DNA of 64,000 nucleotides from contig JALOAI010000026.1 of the NCBI GenBank assembly GCA_023228945.1, positions 1-64,000 of the forward strand. The letters are read 5' to 3'. Position numbers and translations under genes: made by a program. This DNA is from Pigmentiphaga sp. (GTDB lineage Bacteria; Pseudomonadota; Gammaproteobacteria; Burkholderiales; Burkholderiaceae_B). Below the pieces are notes generated by a model. It was not told the origin of the DNA, did not search any database, and saw nothing but the letters and a program-made list of their open reading frames with translations. This document shows positions 8,560-19,218 of the stretch, one piece after another. Numbering within the stretch: position 1 is the first letter of the stretch; each line of letters opens with the position of its first letter.

Positions 8560-9303
8560 TTACGCGTCTTCGCCCCGCTTGCGCGCCCGCGGCGGCTCGT
8601 CGGCCTGGATCTGGCGCGAGAGTTGATCAAGACCCTGACTGATCGCGAAGATATGCTCCCGGATCAGAGTCTCGGCGCGCACGCCATTGCCATCGTCAAT
8701 CGCATCGAGGATGCGAGCGCGATCCAGATTGGCATTGGCAATGATCAAGGCCGGGATCCGGCTCGTGACAAACGACTCGTGCTCCACCCAACGGGGCCCT
8801 TCGGGGGTATGGATGGGGAAAAAACGGGAGCGCTCGATGGTTTCGATCAACAGGCGATTGCCGGTCGCCTCGCGCAAGCATTGGTAGAAGCGGTCCACTG
8901 CCGACAAATAACGCTCCATCTCCGCTCCGCGCGGCACCGGCTGGCGCGTGGCGATCTCCTGGCATTCGGCATGGGCGCCTTTGAGCTGCAAGCGGTTGGC
9001 GGCGGAGATCCCCTCCGCCGCCAGGATACGGGCCGCCAGGCCCTCCATGGCGGCCCGCACCCGCAGGCGCGCCTGGATCTCGGCGTAGCTCATGGCCCTG
9101 ACCGCATAGCCGCGGTGCTCGCGGTACTCCACGAGATCCTCCAAATGGAGGTTGGCCAGAGCGTTGCGCACAGGCGTGCGGGAAGCACCGAACGTTTCGG
9201 CCAGCGCATACTCCGACAAATGGGCCCCCGGGGGATATTCACCCTCAAAAATGGCCCGCTTTATTTGTTCTGTCAATTCTCGTAAACGCGTAGTATCCGC
9301 CAT
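8560..9303 (-). CDS. GntR-family regulator with FCD domain, divergent from the hyu operon
   Basis: 247 residues: winged helix (about 5-72; TFGASRTPVRNALANL is the recognition helix region) and FCD domain (about 80-220). It is divergent from hyuA, separated by 189 bp that hold an AT-rich inverted repeat, and is therefore the likely repressor of the 9.5-22.3 kb operon. A rearranged fragment of a close paralogue is at 23046-23170, matching the C-terminal SISQGL..QLSRQI segment and the recognition-helix segment of this protein. Confidence 0.87.
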   Translation of the reverse strand: MADTTRLRELTEQIKRAIFEGEYPPGAHLSEYALAETFGASRTPVRNALANLHLEDLVEYREHRGYAVRAMSYAEIQARLRVRAAMEGLAARILAAEGISAANRLQLKGAHAECQEIATRQPVPRGAEMERYLSAVDRFYQCLREATGNRLLIETIERSRFFPIHTPEGPRWVEHESFVTSRIPALIIANANLDRARILDAIDDGNGVRAETLIREHIFAISQGLDQLSRQIQADEPPRARKRGEDA

Positions 9304-9342
9304 GTGCCACTACCTCTGATATCGCATTCTTTTTTAAAAATA

Positions 9343-9357
9343 GGATACTAAATATCC
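9343..9357. promoter_or_regulatory. Inverted repeat, candidate GntR operator
   Basis: GGATA-CTAAA-TATCC is a perfect 5-bp inverted repeat inside an AT-rich block (about 9330-9415), 40 bp upstream of the GntR start and about 136 bp upstream of the hyuA start. It is the best operator candidate in the shared promoter region. Confidence 0.4.
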
Positions 9358-9492
9358 AATAAACCCTTTTTCTCACCTGAATATAGCTGGAAATTAAAGA
9401 AATTACATACTAAATTGAATGCCGTTCTACACAACACAAACCCAACCCCGGGACAGTGCGCTCCCCGGGACCAAGCCATCCAGGAGAGGCAG

Positions 9493-11571
9493 GTGACGGC
9501 ACAATTGGCAGTCGACATCGGAGGCACATTTACCGACGTGGTCCTCGAATCCGAGGGCCGACGGCACTCCACCAAGGTTCTCACCACCCACCAGGCACCC
9601 GAGCAAGCGGTGCTGCAAGGGGTCCAGCGGGTCCTTCGCGAGAGCGGTACGGAAGCGGCGGCGATCCGCCGTTTCGTGCATGGCACGACTCTCGCCACCA
9701 ATGCGCTCATCGAGCGCCGGGGCGCGGCTACCGCGCTCATCACCACCGCGGGCTTCCGCGACTCGCTCGAGATCGCCTACGAGCACCGTTTTGCGCAGTA
9801 CGACCTGTTCATGCGCAGACCGCAAGCCTTGATTCCCCGTCAGTGGCGCCTGGAGTTGCCCGAGCGCTGCGCGGCCGACGGCACGATCCTGCAGACTCCC
9901 ACCGAGGCCGACGTCCTGGCGCTTCTGCCGGCGCTGCGCGCGGCCGACATCCGCAGCGTGGCGATCGTCTTCCTGCACAGCTTCACCGAACCGTCCAATG
10001 AGCGTTTCGTTCGTGACGTCCTCGCCAAGGCGGCACCCGAACTCTCCCTCTGCGTCTCGCATGAAGTCTGCCCGGAAATCCGGGAGTACGAACGCCTGTG
10101 CACCACCGTGGCCAATGCCTACGTGCGGCCGGTAATGAGCAGTTATCTCGAACGTCTGGAGCGCGAGTTGCGCGACGAGCTCGGCCTGCGCGTCCCGGTC
10201 ATGCTCATGACGTCCGGCGGCGGCATCACCGACCTGAGTACCGCTCGGCGATTCCCCGTTCGACTGGTGGAGTCGGGCCCGGCGGGTGGGGTGATCATGG
10301 CCAACCATGTCGCGGCGGCGCACGACATCAAAGACCTCGTCGCCTTCGACATGGGCGGCACCACCGCCAAACTCTGCCTGGTGGCCGATGGCAGGCCCGA
10401 AGAGTCGCGCCTCTTCGAAGTGGCACGCGAGTACCGTTTCCAAAAGGGCAGCGGGATTCCGATCCGCATCCCGGTCATTGAGTTGGTGGAGATCGGCGCC
10501 GGCGGCGGCTCGATCGCTCGGGTCGACGCCATGCAGCGTATCCAGGTCGGCCCCGAAAGCGCCGGCTCCGAACCTGGTCCCGCCTGCTATGGCCGAGGCA
10601 CCCAGCCCACCGTCACCGACGCCGACCTGCAGCTCGGCCGGGTGGACCCCGCGTATTTCGGCGGCGGCCAATTGCAGCTCCAGCCCGGCGCCGCGACTCA
10701 GGCCATTACCGACCACGTCGCCCGGCCACTGGGCCTGGAGCCCGCCATGGCCGCGCTGGGCATCAGCGAAATGGTGGACGAAGCCATGGCCAGCGCCACC
10801 CGCGTTCATGCCATCGAGCGCGGTCTCGAACTCCATGAGCGCACCCTGGTGGCCACAGGCGGCGCGGCGCCCCTGCACGCGGCACGGCTGGCACAAAAGC
10901 TGGGCTTGCGGCGAGTCATCATCCCCCGCGACGCCGGCGTCGGCTCGGCGGTGGGCTTCTTGCGTGCGCCCATCGCCTATTCACTGGCCCGCAGCCGGCT
11001 GGTGCGCGTTGATGCCTGGGACCATGCGGTCCTCGACGCTTTCTTCCAGTCGCTGAGCGAGGACGCCTCCCGGCACATCGCCCCCATGGCGCATGGCCGG
11101 CCGACCCGCCTGCGCTGGCTGGTGGATGCGCGCTACGTGGGCCAAGGGCATGAGCTGCAACTCGAGCTGGCCGAACCGCCCACCGGCCCCGGGGCCGCGC
11201 AGCGCCTGCGCGCCGCTTTCGAGGCCGCGTATCAGCAGCACTACCACCGGCTCATTCCCGATCATGAGATCGAATGCCTGAACTGGCTGGTGATGGCCAG
11301 CGTGGACGACGATAACGGCGGGCCGTCCCGTGCGGCTCCGGCACCAGTCACGGATCGCGCCACCGCCGTGAGCGAACGCTCTTTGTGGGACCCGGCCAGC
11401 GGCGACCCCAGTACCGCCGGCGTCTTCCTCCGCGATGCGCTCGAGCCCGGCCAATGGGCCGAAGGCCCCGCCCTCGTCGTCGAGAACCAGACCACCACCG
11501 TCATCCCGGGCGGGTTCCGCTTTTCCTGCGCCAGCAATGGCGACCTCATCCTGGAGCGCCACGAGCCATGA
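9493..11571 (+). CDS. hyuA: Hydantoinase/oxoprolinase subunit A
   Basis: 692 residues of the ATP-dependent hydantoinase/5-oxoprolinase alpha family. The actin-like ATPase phosphate loop AVDIGGTFTDVV is near the N-terminus, with FDMGGTTAKLCLV and VEIGAGGGSIA further on. Family enzymes use ATP to open cyclic amides (hydantoins, 5-oxoproline, 2-oxothiazolidine-carboxylate) or carboxylate ketones. A GTG start is chosen because AGGAGA lies 6 nt upstream and the family N-terminus starts 3 residues later; the ATG at 9415 would add an unconserved 26-residue tail. The stop overlaps the hyuB start (ATGA), consistent with a tight two-subunit complex. Confidence 0.88.
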   Translation: MTAQLAVDIGGTFTDVVLESEGRRHSTKVLTTHQAPEQAVLQGVQRVLRESGTEAAAIRRFVHGTTLATNALIERRGAATALITTAGFRDSLEIAYEHRFAQYDLFMRRPQALIPRQWRLELPERCAADGTILQTPTEADVLALLPALRAADIRSVAIVFLHSFTEPSNERFVRDVLAKAAPELSLCVSHEVCPEIREYERLCTTVANAYVRPVMSSYLERLERELRDELGLRVPVMLMTSGGGITDLSTARRFPVRLVESGPAGGVIMANHVAAAHDIKDLVAFDMGGTTAKLCLVADGRPEESRLFEVAREYRFQKGSGIPIRIPVIELVEIGAGGGSIARVDAMQRIQVGPESAGSEPGPACYGRGTQPTVTDADLQLGRVDPAYFGGGQLQLQPGAATQAITDHVARPLGLEPAMAALGISEMVDEAMASATRVHAIERGLELHERTLVATGGAAPLHAARLAQKLGLRRVIIPRDAGVGSAVGFLRAPIAYSLARSRLVRVDAWDHAVLDAFFQSLSEDASRHIAPMAHGRPTRLRWLVDARYVGQGHELQLELAEPPTGPGAAQRLRAAFEAAYQQHYHRLIPDHEIECLNWLVMASVDDDNGGPSRAAPAPVTDRATAVSERSLWDPASGDPSTAGVFLRDALEPGQWAEGPALVVENQTTTVIPGGFRFSCASNGDLILERHEP

Positions 11572-13295
11572 CCACGCGCCAAACCCCCGTTGCGACGCCA
11601 GCCGGCTCCAGCCCCCGCGGCTTTGATGCCATCCGCCAGCGCATCCTCTGGAACCGGCTGATCACCATCGTCGAAGAACAGGCCCGCACCCTGATCCGCG
11701 CCGCGTTCAGCGCCGCCGCCCGCGAAGCGGAGGACCTGTCGGCCGGCGTGTTCGACATCGAAGGCCGCATGTTGGCCCAGGCCGTGACCGGTACGCCGGG
11801 CCACGTCAACACCATGGCCGCCTCGGTCGGTCATTTCCTCGAGCGCTTTCCCGTCCACGAGATGGCGCCCGGCGATATCTTCATCACCAACGACCCCTGG
11901 AAAGGCACCGGCCACCTGTTCGACTTCACGGTCGTCACCCCGGCCTTCCTCGGCTCGAAACTGGTGGGGCTCTTCGCCTGCACCACCCACGTGGTGGATG
12001 TCGGTGGCCGCCAAGCCGGGCCGGATGCCAATGAAGTGTATGAAGAAGGCTTGCGCATCCCCATCTGCCGGATGGCGCGCCAGGGCGAGATCGACGAGCT
12101 CCTGCTGGCGATTCTGCGCGCCAACGTGCGCGACCCGGTGCAAGTCATCGGCGACCTGCTCGCGCTGGCCGCCTGCAACGATAGCGCCTGCCGCCAACTG
12201 GCCATCATGCTCGACGAATACGGCCTGGAGGATCTGCGCGCCACCGGCGACTTTATTCTGTCGGCGTCACGCGCCGCCATGCTCGATGCCATCCGCGCCG
12301 TGCCGGCTGGCACCTATCGCCACGAGATGCGCATCGATGGCTACGATGAACCCATCGACCTGGCGCTGGCCCTGGAAATCGGGCCCGATGGAGCGCGACT
12401 CGACTTCGCGGGCTCCAGCCCGCAATCGCGTTTCGGCATCAACGTGCCGCTGTGCTACACCGCCGCCTACGCCAGTTTCGGCCTCAAGTGCGCGATCGCG
12501 CCGGAAGTGCCCAACAATGCGGGTTCGCTGGGGCTGATCGACGTCACCGCTCCTCCCGGGTCCATCACCAACGCCCTGGAGCCCGCCGCCGTCACTGCTC
12601 GCCACGTCGTTGGCCAGATGCTGCCCGATCTGGTGTTTGGCTGCCTGCACCAGGCACTGTCGGCAAGCGTCCCCGCCGAAGGCACGCCGCTCTGGCTCTT
12701 GGTCGTCTCCGGTGCCGAGAACCTTGCCGATGGCCGCCAAGGCCGTTTCGGGCTCACCAGCTTTCATAACGGCGGCACGGGCGCCCGCCCGGGGGCCGAC
12801 GGTCTGTCGGCCACCTCTTTCCCCAGCGGCATCCGTTCGGTTTCGGTCGAAGTCGTGGAATCACTCTCACCGCTGCTCTTCGTCCAAAAGGCGCTGCTGC
12901 CCGACTCCGCCGGTGCCGGGCGCTGGCGCGGCGGCCTGGGCCAGATCCTGCAAATCCGCCACCGGCAGGGCCTGCCCTTCCGGTTCGCCGCCATGCTCGA
13001 TCGCGTGGTCAATCCGCCGCGTGGCCGCGACGGCGGCCAGGCCGGCCGCGCGGGCCGCGTCCGGGTCGGCGAACAAGCGCTCAAATCCATGGGGGCGCAT
13101 CAGATCCCGGCCGGTGCCGACCTGATCATCGAAACCCCGGGCGGCGGCGGCTTGGGCGACCCCCGCCAACGTGATCGCGACGCCGTTGCCGCCGACCTCG
13201 CGGCCGGCTATATCAGTCCGGCCTGCGCCGAATCCCTCTACGGATTCGCCGCTCAACCGGTCGCTTCCCAACCGCACGGCAATCCCGCCGCGTGA
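11568..13295 (+). CDS. hyuB: Hydantoinase/oxoprolinase subunit B
   Basis: 575 residues with the hallmarks of the HyuB/oxoprolinase beta family: a start resembling FDAIRQRILWNRLITIVEEQ, GDIFITNDPWKGTGH (metal and substrate region), DFAGSSPQSRFGINVP, SFHNGGTGARPGADG and the C-terminal ETPGGGGLGDP. It partners HyuA to open a lactam-type ring with ATP. The ATG at 11568 overlaps the hyuA stop. The length is typical. A binding-protein gene follows 20 bp later. Confidence 0.88.
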   Translation: MTTRQTPVATPAGSSPRGFDAIRQRILWNRLITIVEEQARTLIRAAFSAAAREAEDLSAGVFDIEGRMLAQAVTGTPGHVNTMAASVGHFLERFPVHEMAPGDIFITNDPWKGTGHLFDFTVVTPAFLGSKLVGLFACTTHVVDVGGRQAGPDANEVYEEGLRIPICRMARQGEIDELLLAILRANVRDPVQVIGDLLALAACNDSACRQLAIMLDEYGLEDLRATGDFILSASRAAMLDAIRAVPAGTYRHEMRIDGYDEPIDLALALEIGPDGARLDFAGSSPQSRFGINVPLCYTAAYASFGLKCAIAPEVPNNAGSLGLIDVTAPPGSITNALEPAAVTARHVVGQMLPDLVFGCLHQALSASVPAEGTPLWLLVVSGAENLADGRQGRFGLTSFHNGGTGARPGADGLSATSFPSGIRSVSVEVVESLSPLLFVQKALLPDSAGAGRWRGGLGQILQIRHRQGLPFRFAAMLDRVVNPPRGRDGGQAGRAGRVRVGEQALKSMGAHQIPAGADLIIETPGGGGLGDPRQRDRDAVAADLAAGYISPACAESLYGFAAQPVASQPHGNPAA

Positions 13296-13315
13296 TTCTC
13301 CAAGGAGCCTGGAAC

Positions 13316-14470
13316 ATGAAACCGCATTCCCTGGGTAATTGGTTGTCGTCGTTGGCCATGGCCACGACCGTAGGTTTAGCCACCTCATCCGCCATAGCCG
13401 CCGAGCCGATCGTCTTTGGACTGACCATGCCGGTCACCGGCGGCGCGGCGTCGTTTGCCGATCCCGAACGGCGCGGCGTGGAAATGGCCGTGGACGAGAT
13501 CAACGCCGCCGGCGGCGTGCTTGGGCGGCCGATCAAGTTGGCGATTGCCGACAACCGCTGCAACCCCACCGAGGGGGTGCAAAGCGCCAACAAACTGATC
13601 AATGAAGACGGCGCGGTCGCCCTGATCGGCGCCTTCTGCAGCTCGGTGTCGCTGGCCATCATGCCGGTCGTGCAGCGCGCCGAGATTCCTCTGGTCATCG
13701 ACGTCTCGACCGCCCCGGTCATTTCGGAGCATCTGGGCGAAGGCAAGAATACCTGGGCCTTCCGGACCAGCGTGACCGACTCCGGCATGGCCAACGCCCT
13801 GATCGACTTCCTGGCCGAGAACATGCCTTGGAAGCGGCTGGCGCTTGTGGGCGAGGATACCGATTATGGCCGCGGCGGCATCGCCTCGTTCACCGAACTG
13901 GCCAAGGGCCACGGTCTGGAAGTGATCCGCAGCGAGACCTTCACGCAGAACACGCCCGACTTCACGCCCCTGCTCAATAAGCTCGTGGCCTCCAAGCCCG
14001 ACGTCCTCGGGATCTACATGCTCGGCGCCGATATGGCCAACTTTTTCAAGCAGTACGAAGCCTGGGGCGGGCGCCTGCCGGTCACGGGACGCTTCGACCC
14101 CGCGCTGCTGAGCCCGGCCCAACGCAAGCGCGGCTTCCTCAACGGCTCGATCGGCGTCCTGCCGTACTCGCCCGATGTCGACACCGAAGCCAACCGACGC
14201 TTTGTCGCGGAATACCGCAAGCGCAACAACGAAGACCCGCAGTTTCAGAGCGCCTATGGCTACGAGGCCGTCTATCTGCTGGCCGACGCCATCACCCGCG
14301 CGGGCGAAGCCAAGCCAGCCGCCATCCGCCAGGCTCTCGCCAGCACGAACTATCCCTCGATGATGGGCGTGAACATCGAGTTCGACGAACAGCATCAGGC
14401 GCATAACAACGCCGTGATCCTCCAGCTCAAGGACGGCGAGATCAAGATCCTCAGCCTCAATCCGACCTAA
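13316..14470 (+). CDS. LivK-type periplasmic binding protein of an ABC importer
   Basis: 384 residues with a Sec signal peptide (cleavage near SSAIAA-EP) and the Leu/Ile/Val-binding (type I periplasmic) fold: VFGLTMPVTGGAASFADPER, ALIGAFCSSVSLAIMPV, and ALVGEDTDYGRGG. It should deliver the operon's substrate to the LivHMGF-like complex encoded next. AAGGAG 9-14 nt upstream selects the ATG at 13316 over an upstream GTG. It follows hyuB closely and is separated from the permeases by a hairpin-bearing gap, usual for binding proteins made in excess. Confidence 0.9.
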   Translation: MKPHSLGNWLSSLAMATTVGLATSSAIAAEPIVFGLTMPVTGGAASFADPERRGVEMAVDEINAAGGVLGRPIKLAIADNRCNPTEGVQSANKLINEDGAVALIGAFCSSVSLAIMPVVQRAEIPLVIDVSTAPVISEHLGEGKNTWAFRTSVTDSGMANALIDFLAENMPWKRLALVGEDTDYGRGGIASFTELAKGHGLEVIRSETFTQNTPDFTPLLNKLVASKPDVLGIYMLGADMANFFKQYEAWGGRLPVTGRFDPALLSPAQRKRGFLNGSIGVLPYSPDVDTEANRRFVAEYRKRNNEDPQFQSAYGYEAVYLLADAITRAGEAKPAAIRQALASTNYPSMMGVNIEFDEQHQAHNNAVILQLKDGEIKILSLNPT

Positions 14471-14480
14471 AGGCAAAACG

Positions 14481-14520
14481 ACCGGCCCCTTTCCCGGGCA
14501 CCCCGCCCGACGGGGCCGGT
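14481..14520. terminator. Strong intergenic hairpin between binding protein and permease genes
   Basis: ACCGGCCCC at 14481-14489 pairs perfectly with GGGGCCGGT at 14512-14520 across a 22-nt loop. There is no U-tract, so it may stabilise upstream mRNA or attenuate read-through more than terminate. Its place after the binding-protein gene fits differential expression within the importer operon. Confidence 0.5.
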
Positions 14521-14611
14521 CGACGCCTGACCCCGTTTCACGCAACAGCCGCTCTCGCATCAGCGGCGCAACCGCGTCCATCCACCTTTATCCCCGGGAA
14601 GGAGACCCCGC

Positions 14612-15481
14612 ATGGGTTGGGAATTCTGGCTACAAACCCTGGCCAACGGCTTGGTCATGGGTGCCATTTACGCTCTCGTAGCCGTCGGGCTGGCCCTGAT
14701 CTTCGGCGTACTCGACATCGTTAATTTCTCGCACGGCGAGTTGTACATGGCGGGCGCGATGTTCACCTGGTTCTTTGCCGAACGGCTGGGCCTGGGCTAT
14801 CTCGCCAGCATTCCAGCCACGCTGCTGCTCGCCGTGGGCATGGCGCTGCTGATCTTCTGGCTGGTCCGCCAGACCGCGGGCCAGATCGAACGTTCCGTCA
14901 TCATCACCCTCGGCGTGGCCATGATTCTGCAAAACGGCGCCATGCTGATCTGGACGGCCACCCCCAAGGAAGTCGTGTACGAGCCCCTCTTCGGTCTCGT
15001 CGAGTTGGGCCCCATCGTCATGCCCAAGGCGCGCCTGATGGTGCTGGCCGCCGCCGCGGCGTGTATCGCCGGGCTGTTCCTCTTCCTTCAGAACAGCCAC
15101 ACCGGCCGCACCATCCGCGCGGTGGCGCAAAACCCCAGGGCCGCCCTGATGGTCGGCATCCGCCCCAACCGGGCCATCCTGATCGCCGTGGTGCTGGGCA
15201 TCGTGCTCGCGGCCGTGGCCGGCATCCTGCTCGCGCCGGTGTACTCCGTGCATCCCATGATGGGCCAGGGCTTCATCGTCAAGATCTTCGCCATTGTCAT
15301 CATCGGCGGGCTTGGCAGCCTGGTGGGAGCCGTCGCCGTGGCTTTCGCCCTCGGCATCTTCGAAAGCCTGATGGTGATGCACGTCTCGATGGCCACCGTT
15401 GAGGTCATGACCTTCGCCGCCATGATTCTCGTTCTGCTGCTGCGGCCCCAAGGCCTGTTCAGCCGCACCATCCGTATTTAA
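14612..15481 (+). CDS. livH: LivH-type ABC importer permease
   Basis: 289 residues, about eight hydrophobic segments, starting with LANGLVMGAIYALVAVGLAL, the classic LivH N-terminus (FGVLDIVNFSHGELYMAG follows). C-terminal GLGSLVGAVAVAFALGIFES is also typical. It forms the inner-membrane channel with the LivM-like protein. AAGGAG upstream at about 14599 supports the start. The symbol is by family; the substrate is probably not a branched-chain amino acid, given the operon. Confidence 0.9.
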   Translation: MGWEFWLQTLANGLVMGAIYALVAVGLALIFGVLDIVNFSHGELYMAGAMFTWFFAERLGLGYLASIPATLLLAVGMALLIFWLVRQTAGQIERSVIITLGVAMILQNGAMLIWTATPKEVVYEPLFGLVELGPIVMPKARLMVLAAAAACIAGLFLFLQNSHTGRTIRAVAQNPRAALMVGIRPNRAILIAVVLGIVLAAVAGILLAPVYSVHPMMGQGFIVKIFAIVIIGGLGSLVGAVAVAFALGIFESLMVMHVSMATVEVMTFAAMILVLLLRPQGLFSRTIRI

Positions 15482-15493
15482 CAGGGGGTCAAC

Positions 15494-16465
15494 ATGCAAC
15501 ATCGCTATCGTCCCCTCGGCATTGGCCTGCTGGCCGTCCTGGCCGTGGCCCTGCCACTGCTCACCGACTCACCCTATGTCCTGGGCATCGGCATCACCTC
15601 GCTGACCTTCGCCGTGCTCGCCATGTCGCTCAACCTGGTCCTGGGCTATGGTGGTCTTCTATCCTTCGGCCAAGTCGGTTTCTTTGGCCTGGGCGCGTAT
15701 ACCGCGGCGCTGCTGGTGGTCGACGCCGGCTGGAACTTCTGGCCGGCGGCGCTGGCCGGAGCCTTGCTGGCCACCGTGTTCGGCCTGGTCATCGGCTTCG
15801 TCTCGCTGCGGCTGTCGCGCCACGCCTTCGTCATCGTGACTCTGGCCTTCACCGTCATTCTCGAACTGGTGGCCAAAGACTGGAGCATCCTGACGCGCGG
15901 ACCGGCCGGCCTGCCCGGCCTGCCGCCGCCGGAAATCGGCGGCTTCCAGATCGAGGGACCGCAACACTATTATTGGCTGGCCCTCGCGGTGGCCGCGGTT
16001 CTACTGGCCCTGGTGTATCGCGTGATTCAGTCGCCCGCCGGTCGCTTGATGCAAGCGATCAAGATGAATGAAGCACTCGCCAAATCGCAGGGCATCCATC
16101 CCCTGCCTTACCGCCTGCTGGCCATCGGGCTCTCCGCCTTCATCGCGGCCATTATCGGTGCCGTGCATGTCTTCAACCTCAGCGTGGTCGATCCCACCAT
16201 CTTCCACTTCTATTACGCCGAAGCCATCCTGATCATGGTCCTGCTGGGCGGCGTGGGCGGCTTCTGGGGCGTGATCGCCGCCGCCGTCGTGTTCTCCATC
16301 GTGCCCGAACTGCTGCGCATCACCGTCGACGCCCGGGCCGTCATCTACGGCGTCCTGCTGGTGGTCATGATGCGCTACATGCCGGAGGGGCTCGGCGGTC
16401 TGCCGCAACGCTGGCAGCGCTGGCGCGCCCGTCAACAGGCAAGAGAGGAGGCAAGCCATGACTAA
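15494..16465 (+). CDS. livM: LivM-type ABC importer permease
   Basis: 323 residues with multiple membrane segments and LivM signatures: SLNLVLGYGGLLSFGQVGFFGLGAYTAAL and LLGGVGGFWGVIAAAVVF. It is the second channel subunit. AGGGGG lies just upstream of the ATG, 12 bp after the livH stop. The 3' end overlaps the next ATPase gene by 8 bp. Confidence 0.9.
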   Translation: MQHRYRPLGIGLLAVLAVALPLLTDSPYVLGIGITSLTFAVLAMSLNLVLGYGGLLSFGQVGFFGLGAYTAALLVVDAGWNFWPAALAGALLATVFGLVIGFVSLRLSRHAFVIVTLAFTVILELVAKDWSILTRGPAGLPGLPPPEIGGFQIEGPQHYYWLALAVAAVLLALVYRVIQSPAGRLMQAIKMNEALAKSQGIHPLPYRLLAIGLSAFIAAIIGAVHVFNLSVVDPTIFHFYYAEAILIMVLLGGVGGFWGVIAAAVVFSIVPELLRITVDARAVIYGVLLVVMMRYMPEGLGGLPQRWQRWRARQQAREEASHD

Positions 16466-17251
16466 ACCCAACCCTATCCTGCGCCTGACCGGCCTGAGCA
16501 AGAACTACCAGGGTGTCCAGGCCTTGAAGCAAGTCTCGTTCGATGTCCGGCAAGGCAGCATCACCTCCCTCATCGGCCCCAACGGTTCGGGCAAAAGCAC
16601 CCTGATCGATTGCATCAGCGGCTTCCAGCAGGCCAGCGCCGGCCGCTGGTTTCTGGCGGGTCATGAGATCTCCCAGGCCCCGCCCTGGGAGATCGTCACC
16701 AGCGGTATGCGCCGTACCTTCCAAACGGTGCGCCTCTATGCCGAGATGAGCGTGCGCGACAATCTGCTCGTTGCCCTGCAAGGCCGGGGCATGCGCCCCT
16801 GGTCCCGCAACCTTGGGCAAGGCGCGCACTGGCGGCGCTTCCAGGCCGATGCCCATCAACAGATCGACGACATCGCGGGCATCGTCAAACTCACGCATAT
16901 TCTCGATCTGCCCGGCGGCGCCATTTCCTATGGCCAGCAGAAGCTCGTCGCTTTGGCGGCGGCGCTGGTCGGCGAACCCGGCCTCATCGTCCTTGACGAG
17001 CCCTTGGCCGGCGTCAACCCCACCCTGTGCCGCGAGATCGGCGATCTGCTGCAAACGTTCCAGGCACGCGGCTATACCTTTCTGCTCGTCGAGCACAACA
17101 TGGATTTCGTCATGCGCCTGTCCGACACCGTCATCGTCCTCGACCAGGGCCAACTGCTGACACAGGGGCCGCCCGCCGAGGTCCAGCAAGATCCGCGCGT
17201 GCTTGAAGCGTATATCGGCGTTCCCGCCACCCCGCGCCAGGAGGCCTTGGC

Positions 17252-17255
<4 letters not shown>
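16458..17255 (+). CDS. livG: LivG-type ABC importer ATPase
   Basis: 265 residues: Walker A GPNGSGKST, a diverged signature ISYGQQKLVALAAAL (YGQQK in place of SGGQ, common in LivG), Walker B LIVLDEPLAGVNP and the switch histidine in LLVEHNMDFV. It energises import. The ATG follows a strong GAGGAGG and overlaps livM by 8 bp. The stop overlaps livF (ATGA). Confidence 0.9.
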
Positions 17256-18004
<749 letters not shown>

Positions 18005-18036
18005 CCCCGCCTTTTTGCGACGACCGCCACTCTCCC

Positions 18037-19200
18037 ATGCCACACACCATGAAGCCGGACACCAGGATCATCCACGCCGGGCGCCCCGATACCGGGCCCG
18101 TCAACACACCTATCTACCGGGCCTCGACGATTCTCTTTCGCGATCTCGCCGAGTTCGACGAAGGCAAAGACCATGCCCGCCACGCCCTGACCTACGGACG
18201 CTACGGCACGCCCACCACCTTCCACCTCGAAAACGCCGTGGCGGAACTCGAAGGCGCGCATGCCGCCACGCTCGCCCCGAGCGGACTGGCCGCCATCACC
18301 ACCGCGCTGCAAGCCTTCCTGCGCCCTGGCGACCATCTGCTGATGCCCGCGAGCGTATATGGGCCGGCGCGCCGGTTCGCGCAGCAGTTTCTTGCCGCTC
18401 GCGGTGTGGCCTCGGACTTCTACGCCGCCACCAACGCCGCGGGCCTGGAACCTCTCCTACGCGCCAACACCCGCGTGGTGTATCTCGAATCCCCGGGATC
18501 CCTGACCTTCGAGATGCAGGACATCCCGGCCATTGCATCACTCTGCCGGGCGCGGGGCATCATCACCATCGCCGACAACACCTGGGCCACGCCCCTGGTG
18601 TTCCGCCCTCTCGATCATGGCGTGGATGTCTCCGTCCAGGCGGCCACCAAGTATCTGGTGGGCCACTCCGATGCGATGATGGGCACGATCGCCTGCACCG
18701 CAACCGCCTGGCCGGCCCTGGCGGAGGCCGCCACCGACCTCGGTCTCTGCGTGAGTCCCGATGATGCGTTCCTAGCCTCGCGCGGACTGCGCACACTCGG
18801 GGTGCGCCTGCAACGCCATGCCCAGAGCGCCCTCACGGTGGCTCAATGGCTCGAAGGGCGGCCCGACGTGGCGCGCGTCGCCTACCCGCCGCTGCCGTCC
18901 GACCCCGGCCACGCGCTCTGGCGCCGCGACTATCATGGCGCCAGCGGCCTGATGGGGGTGTGGCTGCGCCCCGGCGTAGAACGCGAAGCCATCCGCCGCA
19001 TGGTCGACAACATGACCTGCTTCCGCCTGGGTGGCTCTTGGGGCGGCTTTGAAAGCCTGGTATTTCCGGTGGCGCCCAGTTCCGCCCGCGGTTTGGCCGT
19101 GGCGGACGAGCCCGCCTATCTGCGCCTGCACGTCGGTCTGGAAGATGTCGACGACCTGCTGGAAGACTTGGCGGCCGGCCTGCGCCGGCTGCGCGCCTAA
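18037..19200 (+). CDS. Cys/Met-metabolism PLP enzyme (cystathionine beta-lyase-like)
   Basis: 387 residues of the trans-sulfuration fold-I PLP family. The PLP lysine is K205 in AATKYLVGHSD, with D180 (IADNTWATP) binding the pyridine nitrogen; N-terminal IIHAGRPDTGPVNTPIYRAST and LTYGRYGTPT are MetC-like. Such enzymes cleave C-S bonds of cysteine S-conjugates or cystathionine to a thiol, pyruvate or 2-oxobutyrate, and ammonia. It sits 32 bp after livF. With a thiol-dioxygenase-like cupin and a rhodanese next to it, a C-S lyase in sulfur amino-acid breakdown is more likely than methionine synthesis; metC itself is usually unlinked. Confidence 0.85.
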   Translation: MPHTMKPDTRIIHAGRPDTGPVNTPIYRASTILFRDLAEFDEGKDHARHALTYGRYGTPTTFHLENAVAELEGAHAATLAPSGLAAITTALQAFLRPGDHLLMPASVYGPARRFAQQFLAARGVASDFYAATNAAGLEPLLRANTRVVYLESPGSLTFEMQDIPAIASLCRARGIITIADNTWATPLVFRPLDHGVDVSVQAATKYLVGHSDAMMGTIACTATAWPALAEAATDLGLCVSPDDAFLASRGLRTLGVRLQRHAQSALTVAQWLEGRPDVARVAYPPLPSDPGHALWRRDYHGASGLMGVWLRPGVEREAIRRMVDNMTCFRLGGSWGGFESLVFPVAPSSARGLAVADEPAYLRLHVGLEDVDDLLEDLAAGLRRLRA

Positions 19201-19218
19201 TTGTCTAGGAGTATCTCA

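Noticed and set aside
14481..14520. Riboswitch in the binding protein-permease gap
   Set aside because: Only one simple hairpin is present; no conserved aptamer-like pattern was recognised.
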